64,000 nt of DNA from Thalassospira sp. GTDB lineage: Bacteria > Pseudomonadota > Alphaproteobacteria > Rhodospirillales > Thalassospiraceae. The notes below the pieces were generated by a model. That model made no database searches and was not told the DNA's origin. It saw only the letters and a list, made by a program, of their open reading frames with translations. The DNA lies in contig NZ_PAQR01000064.1 in NCBI RefSeq assembly GCF_002709775.1, positions 1 to 64,000 on the forward strand, written 5' to 3'. The translations under genes and the position numbers were made by a program. Position 1 is the first letter of the stretch. Every line of letters starts with the position of its first letter. Of the stretch, positions 1-9,187 are shown piece after piece.

Positions 1-93
1 ACGAGCAGAAACTTCCGCTACTGAGTAACCTCGTTCTGTAATCTGGCGAACGGCATTGATTTTGAACTCATCGGTAAAATGACTCTTGGGCAT
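1..93 (-). CDS. IS3-family transposase OrfA (N-terminal 31 codons, partial)
   Basis: Thirty-one codons read on the minus strand from ATG at 93-91. The peptide begins MPKSHFTDEFKINAVRQITE and then RGYSVAEVSAR, the characteristic start of the helix-turn-helix OrfA of IS3-family elements (DEFK..AVR and the 'SVAEV' helix). An AAGGAG ribosome-binding site lies eight bases before the ATG. In the family OrfA binds the element ends and OrfAB, made by frameshifting, is the transposase. The gene continues beyond base 1, so its integrity is unknown. Confidence 0.85.
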   Translation of the reverse strand, partial: MPKSHFTDEFKINAVRQITERGYSVAEVSAR

Positions 94-136
94 CGTAAAC
101 TCCTTGCCTCACTTTATAAGTGATGGGGTGTCTACA
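1..136 (-). mobile_element. IS3-family insertion sequence, terminal part
   Basis: The first 136 bases carry the 5' end of an IS3-type transposase gene read on the minus strand, preceded by a short leader. The outer end appears to be at base 136, where the minus strand starts TGTAGACACCCC, a TG-initiated terminus as usual for IS3 elements. Downstream of 136 the sequence becomes in-frame MBOAT coding sequence. The rest of the element lies outside the window, so the other terminus and the target duplication cannot be seen. Confidence 0.75.
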
Positions 137-1492
137 ATTCCAGGGGCTATTCAGTGGCATCCAGTTTATGTAGTATTAATAGTAGTCTCGATGATGTTCA
201 ATTTCTCACTTGGCAGCTTGATTGCAAGAGGGACATTTGCTTCAAGTATGTTGGCATTGGGTGTCGTAGTAAATGTGGCGCTTCTAGCGTGGTTTAAGTA
301 CGCTAATTGGATTTCTCTTAACCTCGATAAATTGGGGCTTTGGCTCGGGGAGCCAACTAGTATTATTCTTCCGCTTGCAATTTCTTTTTTTACATTCGAA
401 CAAATTTCTTATCTTTATGATTGTAAGCACGGCAAAGTGAAGCCCGCAAGTCCGTTAGAGTATGCCTTTTTTGTCACATTTTTCCCAAAACTGATTGCAG
501 GGCCGATTGTCAGATTTAAAGAGCTGAGATCGCAAATCCACACTGTTCACGTTTCGTTGGCGACACTAGCGCCAGGATTGACGCTATTTTTTATAGGATT
601 GGCTAAAAAACTCCTGGTGGCGGACTATGCGGCCAACTTTGTTGGACCAGTGTTTGAAACGGCGGCAACGGGAAGAGCCATATCTACTTGGGATGCTTGG
701 CTTGCCAGTCTTGCGTATACATTTCAGCTTTATTTCGATTTCTCTGGTTATACCGATATGGCTATAGGGTTAGGGTTGATATTTGGTATCTCTCTGCCTA
801 TCAACTTCTACTCACCGTACAAGTCGACAAGTATAATTGAATTTTGGCGACGTTGGCATATGACGCTCTCAAGGTTCTTGCGCGATTATATTTATGTTCC
901 TCTTGGCGGAAGTCGGCGCGGAAATAGACGGCGGTACTTCAACCTAATATTAGTAATGACAATTGGTGGCATATGGCACGGAGCTGGCTTAACTTTCTTA
1001 ATTTGGGGAGCGCTCCATGGTGTCTATCTTGCAATTAATCACGGATTTAGGATGGTAAAGGTGCCTTGGGTTGTGATCCCGTTCCCGTTAAAGTTGCTTT
1101 CGATGGTGTCAGGTTGGGCGCTAACATTTGTTGCTGTGGTTGTTGGATGGGTTTTCTTCCGAGCAGAGAACGCATCTACTGCATTTCATATGCTGAATTC
1201 TATGTATAAGATCGTAGAAGTAACGCCGATTATTCATGATCAACGTAGTGTCGTTTTTGTCTTGGTTGCAATGCTTGCTTTATGTTTGTTTGCTCCCAAT
1301 ACGAACCAAATAATTGGACGATCTCAGATTGACCCCAAGCTAACAAGAAGTAGCCTTTTTCCGGAAAATTACACTTCCAGTGTATTGGAATGGAGGCCGA
1401 CAAAAGTATGGGGGGTAATTACTGGTATACTGGTCGCCATTGTTTTAGCTACGTTATCTAACCCAAGTCCATTCCTCTATTTCAATTTTTGA
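137..1492 (+). pseudogene. MBOAT-family O-acyltransferase (AlgI-like), 5' end removed by IS insertion
   Basis: About 451 codons of a membrane-bound O-acyltransferase. Many hydrophobic segments, an EFWRRWHMTLS loop and the GGIWHGAG segment with the putative catalytic His are present. AlgI-like proteins acetylate exported polysaccharides or lipids, usually with an SGNH partner, and such a gene follows directly. The reading frame runs open into the IS end at 136, with only a TTG at 86 inside the element. The usual first 40-50 residues (signal anchor and first membrane segment) are missing. An internal ATG at 191 could give a 434-residue product, but function is doubtful. The sequence is visibly AT-richer than the region after 2650, suggesting a transferred polysaccharide locus. 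Confidence 0.75.
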
Positions 1493-1497
1493 TCCAA

Positions 1498-2445
1498 ATG
1501 ACACGATATTTTAGAACATGCTTTGCATCCACTGTAGTAGTGATTTTTATCATTGTTTCTATAAACGGAACTAAATACTGGGTTTTCCGAGATCTTCATC
1601 GAATTGACCATGCCGTCGGGGTGGTAACGCGATTAGCAGAAGAGAAATTGACTGCTACTCGTTTGGACGAAATTGATGCTTTTATGCTGGGTGATAGTTC
1701 GTTGGGCTACGGTATTGACCAAGAGTTGTTCTCAGAGATAACTAATCTGAGAACATTATCGTTACCTCTTACAGGCGGGCATGGACTTCCCGGTGCCTTA
1801 CTTCAACTTCGAAATCTAGTGGGTGGAATTGAAGAGAATGCGAATATAATATTTTTCTTTTCTGTAGATGCGCTGGCATGGGGAGAAAATCCAGCTGGTA
1901 GGTTTTACATGAGTGCACTGCCATTTGAACCGGCTTTATCTGTCCACGGACAAATTAGGCTACTAATAGAGTATGTGAGGCGCTTGATTGATTTAAAAGA
2001 GGCATCTCGGTTTATTTGGGACACTATTCGAGGGGTTGATAACTCAAGAATTACTGATCAAGTTCGGAGTCATGGTTATATTGCATCACCGGGAAAGATC
2101 GACCTTGATGCCCCGCACTTAAAGAATTATTCGATCCCCGAAAAGATCGGAAGTACTGCTTATATTAATGAGATCGGGCGAGTGTGCTCTCGTTACTCTC
2201 TGAATTGCCTGTACGTATTTGGGCCTTTAATGCGGGCTGTTATGCGTGACCCGGCGAAAGAACAGAGGTTCTACGATAGTTCAAAAAAAGTAGTCGAAAG
2301 TTCAGGTATTAGGATGGTGTTGGATGCTCCACTCCCAATAGATGATGCTTTTCGGGGAGATACCCCTTTCCATGTTTCGCCCGCTTTTAGAAGGCAGTTC
2401 ACTGAGAAATATGCGAGGCTATTAGTTCCGTATCTAAGAGATTAA
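1498..2445 (+). CDS. SGNH-hydrolase-like protein, likely partner of the MBOAT acyltransferase
   Basis: A 315-residue protein with an N-terminal membrane anchor (about residues 9-23) and an extracytoplasmic SGNH-like domain. FMLGDSSLGYGID holds the GDS nucleophile (Ser67), and the C-terminal D-T-P-F-H (Asp288, His292) fits the catalytic D..H pair. Proteins of this kind (AlgX/AlgJ/DltD-like) act with MBOAT proteins in O-acylation of exported glycans. It overlaps or abuts the MBOAT gene; a TTG at 1489 would overlap that stop codon, but ATG 1498 is preferred as a standard start. No strong ribosome-binding site is visible. AT-rich like its neighbour. The exact substrate cannot be told. Confidence 0.6.
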   Translation: MTRYFRTCFASTVVVIFIIVSINGTKYWVFRDLHRIDHAVGVVTRLAEEKLTATRLDEIDAFMLGDSSLGYGIDQELFSEITNLRTLSLPLTGGHGLPGALLQLRNLVGGIEENANIIFFFSVDALAWGENPAGRFYMSALPFEPALSVHGQIRLLIEYVRRLIDLKEASRFIWDTIRGVDNSRITDQVRSHGYIASPGKIDLDAPHLKNYSIPEKIGSTAYINEIGRVCSRYSLNCLYVFGPLMRAVMRDPAKEQRFYDSSKKVVESSGIRMVLDAPLPIDDAFRGDTPFHVSPAFRRQFTEKYARLLVPYLRD

Positions 2446-2609
2446 TTTAAATAAGTCCCAAGCCGGCTGGCTCAAATCATTTGGTCAGGTTTCCTTTTTA
2501 GTCGGAGGGGTTGTTGGGGGGGGCGGATGCTAATTAACCCATAACCAGCTCACTTCATGGAGTATTAGGCAGCATACTATTGTTGCGACCGTTCTATACA
2601 GGGTTGCCC
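2446..2609. other. Non-coding junction of AT-rich block and core chromosome
   Basis: No supported gene. It contains an AGCCGGCT palindrome, a G-rich run near 2515-2525 and no recognisable IS terminus. It separates the AT-rich acyltransferase block from the convergent 3-hydroxyacyl-CoA dehydrogenase gene and is the likely site of an old insertion or rearrangement. Confidence 0.4.
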
Positions 2610-2636
2610 AAAAAAAGCTGCTGAAGGGGGGCAGCT
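2610..2636 (-). terminator. Rho-independent terminator of the formamidase-dehydrogenase unit
   Basis: On the minus strand AGCTGC, a nine-base loop and GCAGCT are followed directly by a run of seven T. It lies about 12 bases after the stop codon of the dehydrogenase gene. Because that gene looks shortened, this terminator may come from the inserted DNA. Confidence 0.7.
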
Positions 2637-2647
2637 ATGGACTTAGG

Positions 2648-4600
2648 TCAAGTTGTCATAAACATCGGCCCGCCCTTATGCCTTGGGTAGCCATAGCCAT
2701 TGATCATCACCACATCAATGGCATCTGCATTATTGGCAATACCCTCAGCTAGGATCTTGTCTCCCTCATCGCGCATTGCCCCAAGGATCACATCCATGAT
2801 TTCGGTATGTGTGAAGTCACAACGTGTGATGCCTTTCTTTTCTGACTCGGCAATCACCAGCGCATCGACTTCCGGGTCCGGTTGTGCCTTGCCGTTTTCA
2901 TCATAGCGATACCAGCCAAGGCCGTTCTTTTTGCCAAAGCGGCCCGTTTCGCAGAGATAATCACCGAGCGCGACATAACGTTCAGACGGATCGCGGAACG
3001 GAGCCAAGCGTTTGCGGGTGGCCCAAGAGATTTCGAGGCCTGCCATATCCTGCATGGCAAACAGACCCATCGGGAAACCGAACTCGACCATGGCGGCGTC
3101 GATCTGATGTGGGAGTGCGCCGTCTTCGAGCATGTATTCGCAATGCTTGCGATAGGCGGACATGATCCGGTTGCCGATAAAGCCATCACAGACACCACAT
3201 GGAACGGCGATCTTGCCGAGGGCGTGGGCGAAAGAAAATGCGGTTGCGAGACTTTTGGCATCCGCCTTGTCGGTTCGCACCACTTCCAGCAGTTTCATGA
3301 TATGGGCTGGCGAGAAGAAATGCAGACCTATGACGCGGTTTGGATTTACGCAGTTCGCGGCGATTTCGTTGATATCGAGATAGGACGTGTTGGAGGCCAG
3401 AACAGCATCGGGTCTGCAATGCCTGGAGAGTTTGTCAAACACCTCATGTTTGACAGCCATGTCTTCAAAGACAGCCTCGACCACCAGATCAGCATTGGCC
3501 AAGGCGGCATAGTCGGTGCTGGTGGATAGTGTGGCCATGCGCGCGTCAAAGCGGTCTTGGTTGATCAGGCCACGCTTGAGGCTGCCAGACAGGTGCTTTT
3601 CGACCGTTGCACGCCCATTGGCGCAGGCATCTTCGTCACGTTCGATGATGGTGACGTTATAGCCGGCAAGCAGGGACGCCGTAGCAATACCCGCCCCCAT
3701 GATGCCGCCGCCAATGACGCCGATCTGCTTGAGCGGGTTGGGTTCGATGCCCCTCAGTTCGGGCAGTTTAGCAACAGAGCGTTCAGCAAAGAAGATATGG
3801 CGCAGCGCCTTTGACTGGTCGCTGTCGCGCAGTTCGACGAATTTTTCACGCTCATGGCTGAGGCCGGTATCCGAGCCTTGCTCAATGCCGGTACGAATGG
3901 CCGAAATGGCGACAAGTGGGGCTGTTTGGCCGCGTGCTTTCTTTTTTGTCGCGGCAGTAATGTCATTCCAGTCGGCAGTACTCGGCGGGGTGACTGGATC
4001 GCGTAGTAGAAGGGGTTTTGGCATTTCGCGGTCCAGAACGGTTTGGGCAAAGTCACGGGCGGCATCGCGAAGCGCGCCGTGAGTGATGGCATCAAGCAGA
4101 CCGATTTCGTTGGCCTTGGTGGAGGAGATCGGCTTGCCGCTGGTGATCATGGCAACGGCCTCTGTGACCCGGATCAGACGGGGCAAGCGGATCGTTCCAC
4201 CTGCGCCCGGGATCAGGCCAAGATTAACTTCCGGCAGGCCGAGTTTGGCTTTGTTGTCTGCAATGCGGTAATGACAGCCAAGGGCGACTTCCAGGCCGCC
4301 GCCAAGGGCGTGGCCGTGAATGGCGGCGATGATTGGTTTGGTGGTGGCCTCAAGACGTTTGATGACGTCGGGCAGGATCGGGGCTTTCGGCGGTTGGCCG
4401 AATTCACTGACATCGGCACCGGCGATGAAGGTCTTGCCGTCGCAGATCAGGATTGCAGCCCTGATGTCGTCATTGACATCAATCTGAACAAGCGCATCGA
4501 CGAGCCCCGCGCGAACCGAATGGCTTGTGGCGTTAATCGGCGGGTTGTTGATCGTGATAAACGCAATGGCGTTTTCGAATGTGAGAGTGACGGTCGACAT
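2648..4600 (-). CDS. Bifunctional enoyl-CoA hydratase/3-hydroxyacyl-CoA dehydrogenase, C-terminus apparently shortened
   Basis: A 650-residue two-domain beta-oxidation enzyme. An N-terminal crotonase fold (residues 1-270) keeps the catalytic pair Glu104 (GGGLE) and Glu124 (GLPE). The NAD-binding dehydrogenase has GGGIMG at 297-302, and HFFSPAH (His427) with Glu439 forms the dehydrogenase dyad. ATG 4600 follows a GGAGGA site and sits two bases after the stop of the formamidase gene, so the two are one operon; an upstream ATG at 4786 lies inside that gene. The protein ends KGGPMFMTT, where relatives normally continue about 45 residues after GGPMF. Likely role: late beta-oxidation steps of the 2-aminobenzoyl-CoA route; activity may be affected by the truncation. 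Confidence 0.85.
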   Translation of the reverse strand: MSTVTLTFENAIAFITINNPPINATSHSVRAGLVDALVQIDVNDDIRAAILICDGKTFIAGADVSEFGQPPKAPILPDVIKRLEATTKPIIAAIHGHALGGGLEVALGCHYRIADNKAKLGLPEVNLGLIPGAGGTIRLPRLIRVTEAVAMITSGKPISSTKANEIGLLDAITHGALRDAARDFAQTVLDREMPKPLLLRDPVTPPSTADWNDITAATKKKARGQTAPLVAISAIRTGIEQGSDTGLSHEREKFVELRDSDQSKALRHIFFAERSVAKLPELRGIEPNPLKQIGVIGGGIMGAGIATASLLAGYNVTIIERDEDACANGRATVEKHLSGSLKRGLINQDRFDARMATLSTSTDYAALANADLVVEAVFEDMAVKHEVFDKLSRHCRPDAVLASNTSYLDINEIAANCVNPNRVIGLHFFSPAHIMKLLEVVRTDKADAKSLATAFSFAHALGKIAVPCGVCDGFIGNRIMSAYRKHCEYMLEDGALPHQIDAAMVEFGFPMGLFAMQDMAGLEISWATRKRLAPFRDPSERYVALGDYLCETGRFGKKNGLGWYRYDENGKAQPDPEVDALVIAESEKKGITRCDFTHTEIMDVILGAMRDEGDKILAEGIANNADAIDVVMINGYGYPRHKGGPMFMTT

Positions 4601-4601
4601 A

Positions 4602-5438
4602 TTATGCGTCCTCCGCACGGATCGGGGTGAGCAGGCAGGCGACAAGATCAGAGTCGGGATCTGCAAGATCGGCAATGACATTGAAATGATGTTTGTCGGG
4701 GGCATGCACAGAGCGCGTGCTAGCCCCAAGCCCGGTCCAGATATTGGCAAGCAGATCATTCTGGCGCACGAATTCCGGGCGTTCATCAGCCCCGACCCAG
4801 CAAGTGATAGAACACGGCAAGGCAGGCTTTAGAAGGGCGGCACTTTCGCGAGCAGCCTCGTCCTCATCAAGTTTCAGGACATCATTCATCGTGGTCTTGA
4901 GCAGCGGGCGCAGATCATGCAGGCCGCTGATCGAGACGGTATTTTCAATTCGCGCCTGAACCTGAGGGCTGAGGGGGGACGTGTCAGACGCCATGCGACT
5001 GACAAGATGCCCGCCAGCAGAGTGACCGGTGATGTGGATCGGGCCTGCGAACTGTTCGGCGGCATGCGTGATGGCCGCCCCGATCTGCTCGGTGATCTTT
5101 GATAGTCGGGCATCGGGGGCCAGTGTGTAGCTTGGCATGCACACAGCCCAGCCCTTGGTAAAGGCACCGTTGGCCAGATGTGACCAGCTTGATTTATCAA
5201 ACGCCTTCCAATAGCCGCCATGCACGAACACCACGAGGCCCTTGGGCGTGCCGGTCGGCAGGAACAGGTCATATTTTTCACGCGGCGCATCGCCATAGGC
5301 AATGTCCAGCCGGGCGCGATTGTCGTTCGTTAAAGCATCGCGAAAAGTTGCCGATTGGGTCGCCCAAAGCTCCGGATAGGTCGCGGCATCGGCAATATAA
5401 TCGCCATTGGCATAAGCATCATCCCAGTCGGTAATCAT
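4602..5438 (-). CDS. Alpha/beta hydrolase, probable kynurenine formamidase (AFMID type)
   Basis: A 278-residue alpha/beta hydrolase. The oxyanion motif HGGYW (73-77) is typical of the animal/fungal-type N-formylkynurenine formamidases, and the nucleophile is Ser140 in GHSAGG. Asp in WVGADERPEF and His in DKHHF complete the triad. It would hydrolyse N-formylkynurenine to kynurenine and formate. No KynB-type metal formamidase is present in the window, while kynA and kynU are, so this enzyme fills the missing step. It is divergent from the monooxygenase operon and is followed at TAATATG by the bifunctional dehydrogenase gene. The formate released could be used by the formate dehydrogenase encoded further along. 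Assignment by motif and context. Confidence 0.75.
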   Translation of the reverse strand: MITDWDDAYANGDYIADAATYPELWATQSATFRDALTNDNRARLDIAYGDAPREKYDLFLPTGTPKGLVVFVHGGYWKAFDKSSWSHLANGAFTKGWAVCMPSYTLAPDARLSKITEQIGAAITHAAEQFAGPIHITGHSAGGHLVSRMASDTSPLSPQVQARIENTVSISGLHDLRPLLKTTMNDVLKLDEDEAARESAALLKPALPCSITCWVGADERPEFVRQNDLLANIWTGLGASTRSVHAPDKHHFNVIADLADPDSDLVACLLTPIRAEDA

Positions 5439-5630
5439 GGTCGGTTCCCTGAAGTTCTGTGTGGCTGCGCCGGGTTATGGTGGTGGGCGCATTGTGGTTA
5501 TGAGGGAAATTCTAGGCAAATCTGAAAATATTTCAAACCTAAAATATTTGTGCTTGAAATAAATGAAATCGAGGCGTACCGTTTTATCAGTTTCCCGAAA
5601 CAACCAAACAAATCAGGAAGGGAAAAGCTG
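5439..5630. promoter_or_regulatory. Divergent promoter region with candidate MarR operator
   Basis: A 192-base gap between two divergently read catabolic units. The stretch 5515-5575 is strikingly AT-rich. It holds TGAAAATATTTCA at 5523-5535 (TGAAA/TTTCA arms) and a further partly related AATATTT repeat at about 5542-5549. This is a plausible operator for the MarR protein encoded at 8687. An AGGAAGGG ribosome-binding site at about 5615-5622 decides the GTG 5631 start. Confidence 0.45.
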
Positions 5631-7925
5631 GTGAGAGTAGCTTGTCTGGGTGGCGGTCCTGCGGGGCTTTATTTTGCAATCTCGATGAAATTGCGCGATC
5701 CCGCGCATGAGGTTGTTGTGATTGAACGCAACAAGCCCGATGACACATTTGGCTGGGGCGTGGTGCTGTCGGACGAGACGCTGGACAATCTGGCCGAGAA
5801 TGATGGCAAAAGTGCCGAGGCCATTCGCGCCAACTTTTCCTATTGGGATGACGTTGCGGTTCAGTATCGCGGCGAAAAGACGATCTCCACCGGTCACGGG
5901 TTCTGTGGCATTGGCCGCAAAATGCTTCTGATCCTGCTTCAGGAACGTGCGCGTGAGCTTGGTGTCGAGCTTCGCTTTGAAACCGAAGCAGAAAGTGCAG
6001 CCCACTACGCCAAGGAATTTGATCTGGTCGTTGCCAGTGATGGTTTGAATTCCAAAACCCGCACTGAATTTGCCGAGCGTTTTCAGCCCGATATCGATAA
6101 CCGCAAATGCAAGTTTGTCTGGCTGGGCACGCATCAGAAATTTGATGACGCTTTTACCTTTATCTTCGAAGAAACCGACAAGGGCTGGGTCTGGGCGCAC
6201 GCCTATCAGTTTGATGACGAAACCGCGACCTTCATTGTCGAATGTACGCAGGAAACCTGGGATGCCTATGGTTTCGGCGAGATGAGCAAGGAAGAGTCGG
6301 TTGCGACCTGCGAAGCCATCTTCAAGGATCATCTTGGCGGCCATCCGTTGATGAGCAATGCACATCATATTCGTGGTTCGGCCTGGCTGAACTTCCCGCG
6401 GGTTCTGTGCAAGACCTGGTCGCATGAAAACATCGTTCTGATGGGCGATGCTGCGGCAACCGCGCACTTTTCCATCGGATCGGGCAGCAAGCTTGCGCTT
6501 GAAAGTGCAATTGCGCTGGCCAATTACCTGCATTCAGAGCCCGACATGAAGTCGGCCTTTGACAAATATGAGGACGAACGCCGTCTTGAAGTCCTGCGCC
6601 TGCAGTCTGCTGCGCGCAACTCGATGGAATGGTTTGAAGAAATCGAACGGTATTTCGATTTTGATCCGACCCAGTTTACCTATTCGCTTCTGACCAGATC
6701 ACAGCGCATCAGCCACGAAAACCTGCGCCTGCGCGATGCCAAGTGGCTTGAGGGGGCAGAGAAATGGTTCCAGACACAGGCAGGTTTGCCTGCGTCCGAG
6801 CCGGTTCGCCATCCGATGTTCGTGCCCTATCAGTTGCGTGACATGTCGCTTAAAAACCGCATCGTTGTCTCGCCAATGGCGCAGTACAAGGCGGTTGATG
6901 GCTGCCCGACCGACTGGCATCTGGTGCATTATGCCGAGCGTGCAAAAGGCGGTGCCGGGCTGGTTTATACCGAGATGACCTGTGTCTCGCCAGAAGGGCG
7001 GATCACGCCGGGTTGCCCGGGCGCTTATGACGCCAGCCACGAGCAAGCCTGGAAACGGATTACCGATTTCGTTCATGCCGAAACCGATGCCAAACTTTGC
7101 ATGCAGATCGGCCATTCCGGGCGCAAGGGTTCCACCCAGCTGGGTTGGGAAGAAATGGATGCGCCGCTTAAGGATGGTAACTGGCCGCTGATGTCGGCAT
7201 CTGCCATCGCATGGTCGGAACGTAATGCGGTGCCCAAGGCGATGACCCGCGAAGACATGGATATGGTCCGTGATCAGTTTGTCGCATCCGCGGAAATGGC
7301 TGATCGCGCAGGCTTTGACATGATCGAGGTTCATGCCGCGCACGGCTATCTTCTGTCATCCTTCATCAGCCCGGTCAGCAATACCCGCGATGATGAATAT
7401 GGCGGGTCGCTTGAAAATCGGATGCGCTATCCGCTGGAAGTCATTAATGCGGTTCGTGCGGCCTGGCCCAAATCCAAACCGATGTCGGTTCGTATTTCGG
7501 CCAATGACTGGGTCGGGGATAGCGGCGTTACGCCGGAAGAGGCGGTCGAGATCGCCAAGATGCTGAAAGCCAATGACGTTGATATCTGTGACGTTTCGGC
7601 CGGCCAAACGACAACGGATGCCAAGCCGGTCTATGGCCGCATGTTCCAAACACCGTTCTCTGATCGTATTCGCAATGAGGCCGGTATTCCGACCATGGCG
7701 GTTGGCAATATCTATGAGGCCGATCACGTCAATTCGATCCTGATGGCCGGTCGTGCGGATCTTGTTTGTCTGGCACGCCCGCATCTGGCCAATCCGTATT
7801 GGACGCTGCATCAGGGGGCTGCTCTTGGCAATCGCACCGAAAATTGGCCGGCCCCTTATTATGCCGGGCGCGATCAGATGTGCCGTCTGGCCGAGCGGGC
7901 TGAAACCATGACCGGAAAGGTATAA
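5631..7925 (+). CDS. Bifunctional 2-aminobenzoyl-CoA (salicyloyl-CoA 5-) monooxygenase/reductase
   Basis: A 764-residue fusion enzyme. Residues 1-390 form a flavin aromatic hydroxylase with GGGPAG at 7-12 and the FAD-contact [10 protein letters not shown] at 272-281. Residues from about 392 form an Old-Yellow-Enzyme-like FMN domain ([12 protein letters not shown], then [11 protein letters not shown]). This domain pair is that of 2-aminobenzoyl-CoA monooxygenase/reductase, which hydroxylates the ring and reduces it to a non-aromatic 2-amino-5-oxocyclohexenecarboxyl-CoA. GTG 5631 is chosen over an upstream in-frame ATG at 5550 because AGGAAGGG precedes it and the FAD fold starts at once. First gene of a long operon with the CoA ligase, kynureninase and tryptophan dioxygenase genes, which supports anthranilate rather than salicylate as origin. 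Confidence 0.88.
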   Translation: MRVACLGGGPAGLYFAISMKLRDPAHEVVVIERNKPDDTFGWGVVLSDETLDNLAENDGKSAEAIRANFSYWDDVAVQYRGEKTISTGHGFCGIGRKMLLILLQERARELGVELRFETEAESAAHYAKEFDLVVASDGLNSKTRTEFAERFQPDIDNRKCKFVWLGTHQKFDDAFTFIFEETDKGWVWAHAYQFDDETATFIVECTQETWDAYGFGEMSKEESVATCEAIFKDHLGGHPLMSNAHHIRGSAWLNFPRVLCKTWSHENIVLMGDAAATAHFSIGSGSKLALESAIALANYLHSEPDMKSAFDKYEDERRLEVLRLQSAARNSMEWFEEIERYFDFDPTQFTYSLLTRSQRISHENLRLRDAKWLEGAEKWFQTQAGLPASEPVRHPMFVPYQLRDMSLKNRIVVSPMAQYKAVDGCPTDWHLVHYAERAKGGAGLVYTEMTCVSPEGRITPGCPGAYDASHEQAWKRITDFVHAETDAKLCMQIGHSGRKGSTQLGWEEMDAPLKDGNWPLMSASAIAWSERNAVPKAMTREDMDMVRDQFVASAEMADRAGFDMIEVHAAHGYLLSSFISPVSNTRDDEYGGSLENRMRYPLEVINAVRAAWPKSKPMSVRISANDWVGDSGVTPEEAVEIAKMLKANDVDICDVSAGQTTTDAKPVYGRMFQTPFSDRIRNEAGIPTMAVGNIYEADHVNSILMAGRADLVCLARPHLANPYWTLHQGAALGNRTENWPAPYYAGRDQMCRLAERAETMTGKV

Positions 7926-7931
7926 GCAGCC

Positions 7932-8690
7932 ATGACCGATCTTGCCGTTCATAACGCATTGATCACTGGTGGCGGTTCAGGTGTCGGGGCCGTAATGGCC
8001 CGGATGCTGGCCGACGTTGGTGTGAAAGTGGCTGTTTCCGGACGGCGATCAGATGTTCTGGCCGAAGTTGCTGAACATGAAAACATCACCGCCATTGTGG
8101 CGGATGTGACCGATGAAACATCGGTGCGTGACATGTTCACAACCATGGTCGATGTGGTGGGGGCGCCCGATTTGGTGATTGCCAATGCCGGAATGGCCGA
8201 AAGTGCGCCGATTGGCAAAACGTCGGTCGATCTGTGGCAGCGCACCATGGATGTCAATCTGACCGGTACGTTTTTGACGTTCCGCGAAGGCCTGGCTGTC
8301 ATGGACAAGGCCAAGCCGGGGCGGCTGATTTCAATTGCCTCGACTGCGGGGCTTAAGGGCTATGCCTATGTCACAGCTTACTGTGCGGCGAAGCACGGCG
8401 TGGTCGGTATGGTCAAGGGTATGGCGGCTGAACTTGCCAACAGCCCGATCACGATCAATGCGGTTTGCCCGGGCTTTATGGAAACGCCGATGCTGGCAAA
8501 GTCGGTGGAAAACATCGTTGTCAAAACCGGCATGAGCAACGAGGCCGCGCGCGCAAGCCTTGCCAAAATAAATCCGCAAAACCGGTTCATTCAGCCAGAA
8601 GAAGTGGCTGAAACCGTCATGTGGCTATGCAGCCCGAATGCGGCATCGATAACGGGACAGACGATTTCCGTTTCGGGAGGAGAAGTATGA
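7932..8690 (+). CDS. SDR-family oxidoreductase, probable 3-hydroxyacyl-CoA-type dehydrogenase
   Basis: A 252-residue short-chain dehydrogenase with the cofactor motif TGGGSGVG (residues 13-20), NAG, and the active-site Tyr and Lys in AYCAAKHG. By context it would oxidise a hydroxyacyl-CoA or hydroxy-ring intermediate formed after ring reduction of 2-aminobenzoyl-CoA. It starts six bases after the monooxygenase stop, and its stop overlaps the MarR start (ATGA). The exact substrate cannot be read from sequence. Confidence 0.8.
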   Translation: MTDLAVHNALITGGGSGVGAVMARMLADVGVKVAVSGRRSDVLAEVAEHENITAIVADVTDETSVRDMFTTMVDVVGAPDLVIANAGMAESAPIGKTSVDLWQRTMDVNLTGTFLTFREGLAVMDKAKPGRLISIASTAGLKGYAYVTAYCAAKHGVVGMVKGMAAELANSPITINAVCPGFMETPMLAKSVENIVVKTGMSNEAARASLAKINPQNRFIQPEEVAETVMWLCSPNAASITGQTISVSGGEV

Positions 8691-9187
8691 ACATGAACAA
8701 GTCCGAAGGGCTTTCCGAACAGGCGGGAAATGAAACGTCGGATCTGTCCAAGGCACGTCTGCGGGCCTGGCTGCAGATCCTTAAGGTATCGCGCAAGATC
8801 GAAGGTGAGCTTCGCGAAAAAATGCGCACGGAATTCGATACCACCCTGCCGCGCTTTGACGTGTTGGCCGCGCTTTATCGTGAACGCGATGGCATGCGCA
8901 TGAGCGAGCTTTCCAAGTCGTTGATGGTATCGAACGGCAATGTCACCGGGATCGTTGATCGTCTTGTGGCAGAAGGCCTGATTGTCCGCATGCCGGTTGA
9001 AAATGATCGCCGTGCATCGATTGTCCGCCTGACCCCAGCCGGGGAGAAGGATTTCGCCGAACGTGCACTGGTGCATGAAAGCTGGGTGTCGGAGCTGTTT
9101 GATGATTTGTCATCAAGCGATGCCGATGCCCTGATTCGAATCCTTCGCAACATTTCCCATCATAACGAGGCGCCCCACCATGACTAA
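8687..9187 (+). CDS. MarR-family transcriptional regulator
   Basis: A 166-residue winged-helix protein. The core runs from about residue 25, with [20 protein letters not shown], the recognition helix region [18 protein letters not shown] and the wing [13 protein letters not shown]. MarR proteins usually repress their own operon and are released by an aromatic or aryl-CoA ligand. Lying inside the operon between catabolic genes, it probably senses 2-aminobenzoyl-CoA or a related acyl-CoA, possibly at the AT-rich operator around 5523. ATG 8687 follows GGGAGGAG; ATG 8693 is an alternative. Its end overlaps the next gene by eight bases. Confidence 0.85.
   Translation: MNMNKSEGLSEQAGNETSDLSKARLRAWLQILKVSRKIEGELREKMRTEFDTTLPRFDVLAALYRERDGMRMSELSKSLMVSNGNVTGIVDRLVAEGLIVRMPVENDRRASIVRLTPAGEKDFAERALVHESWVSELFDDLSSSDADALIRILRNISHHNEAPHHD

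Noticed and set aside
2882-3529. Plus-strand frame of 215 codons within the dehydrogenase gene
   Set aside because: Antisense shadow without ribosome-binding site or family motif.
2648-4786. A 712-residue reading of the bifunctional dehydrogenase starting at 4786
   Set aside because: The first 62 residues overlap the formamidase gene in another frame and are not conserved. ATG 4600 has a GGAGGA site and the family start.
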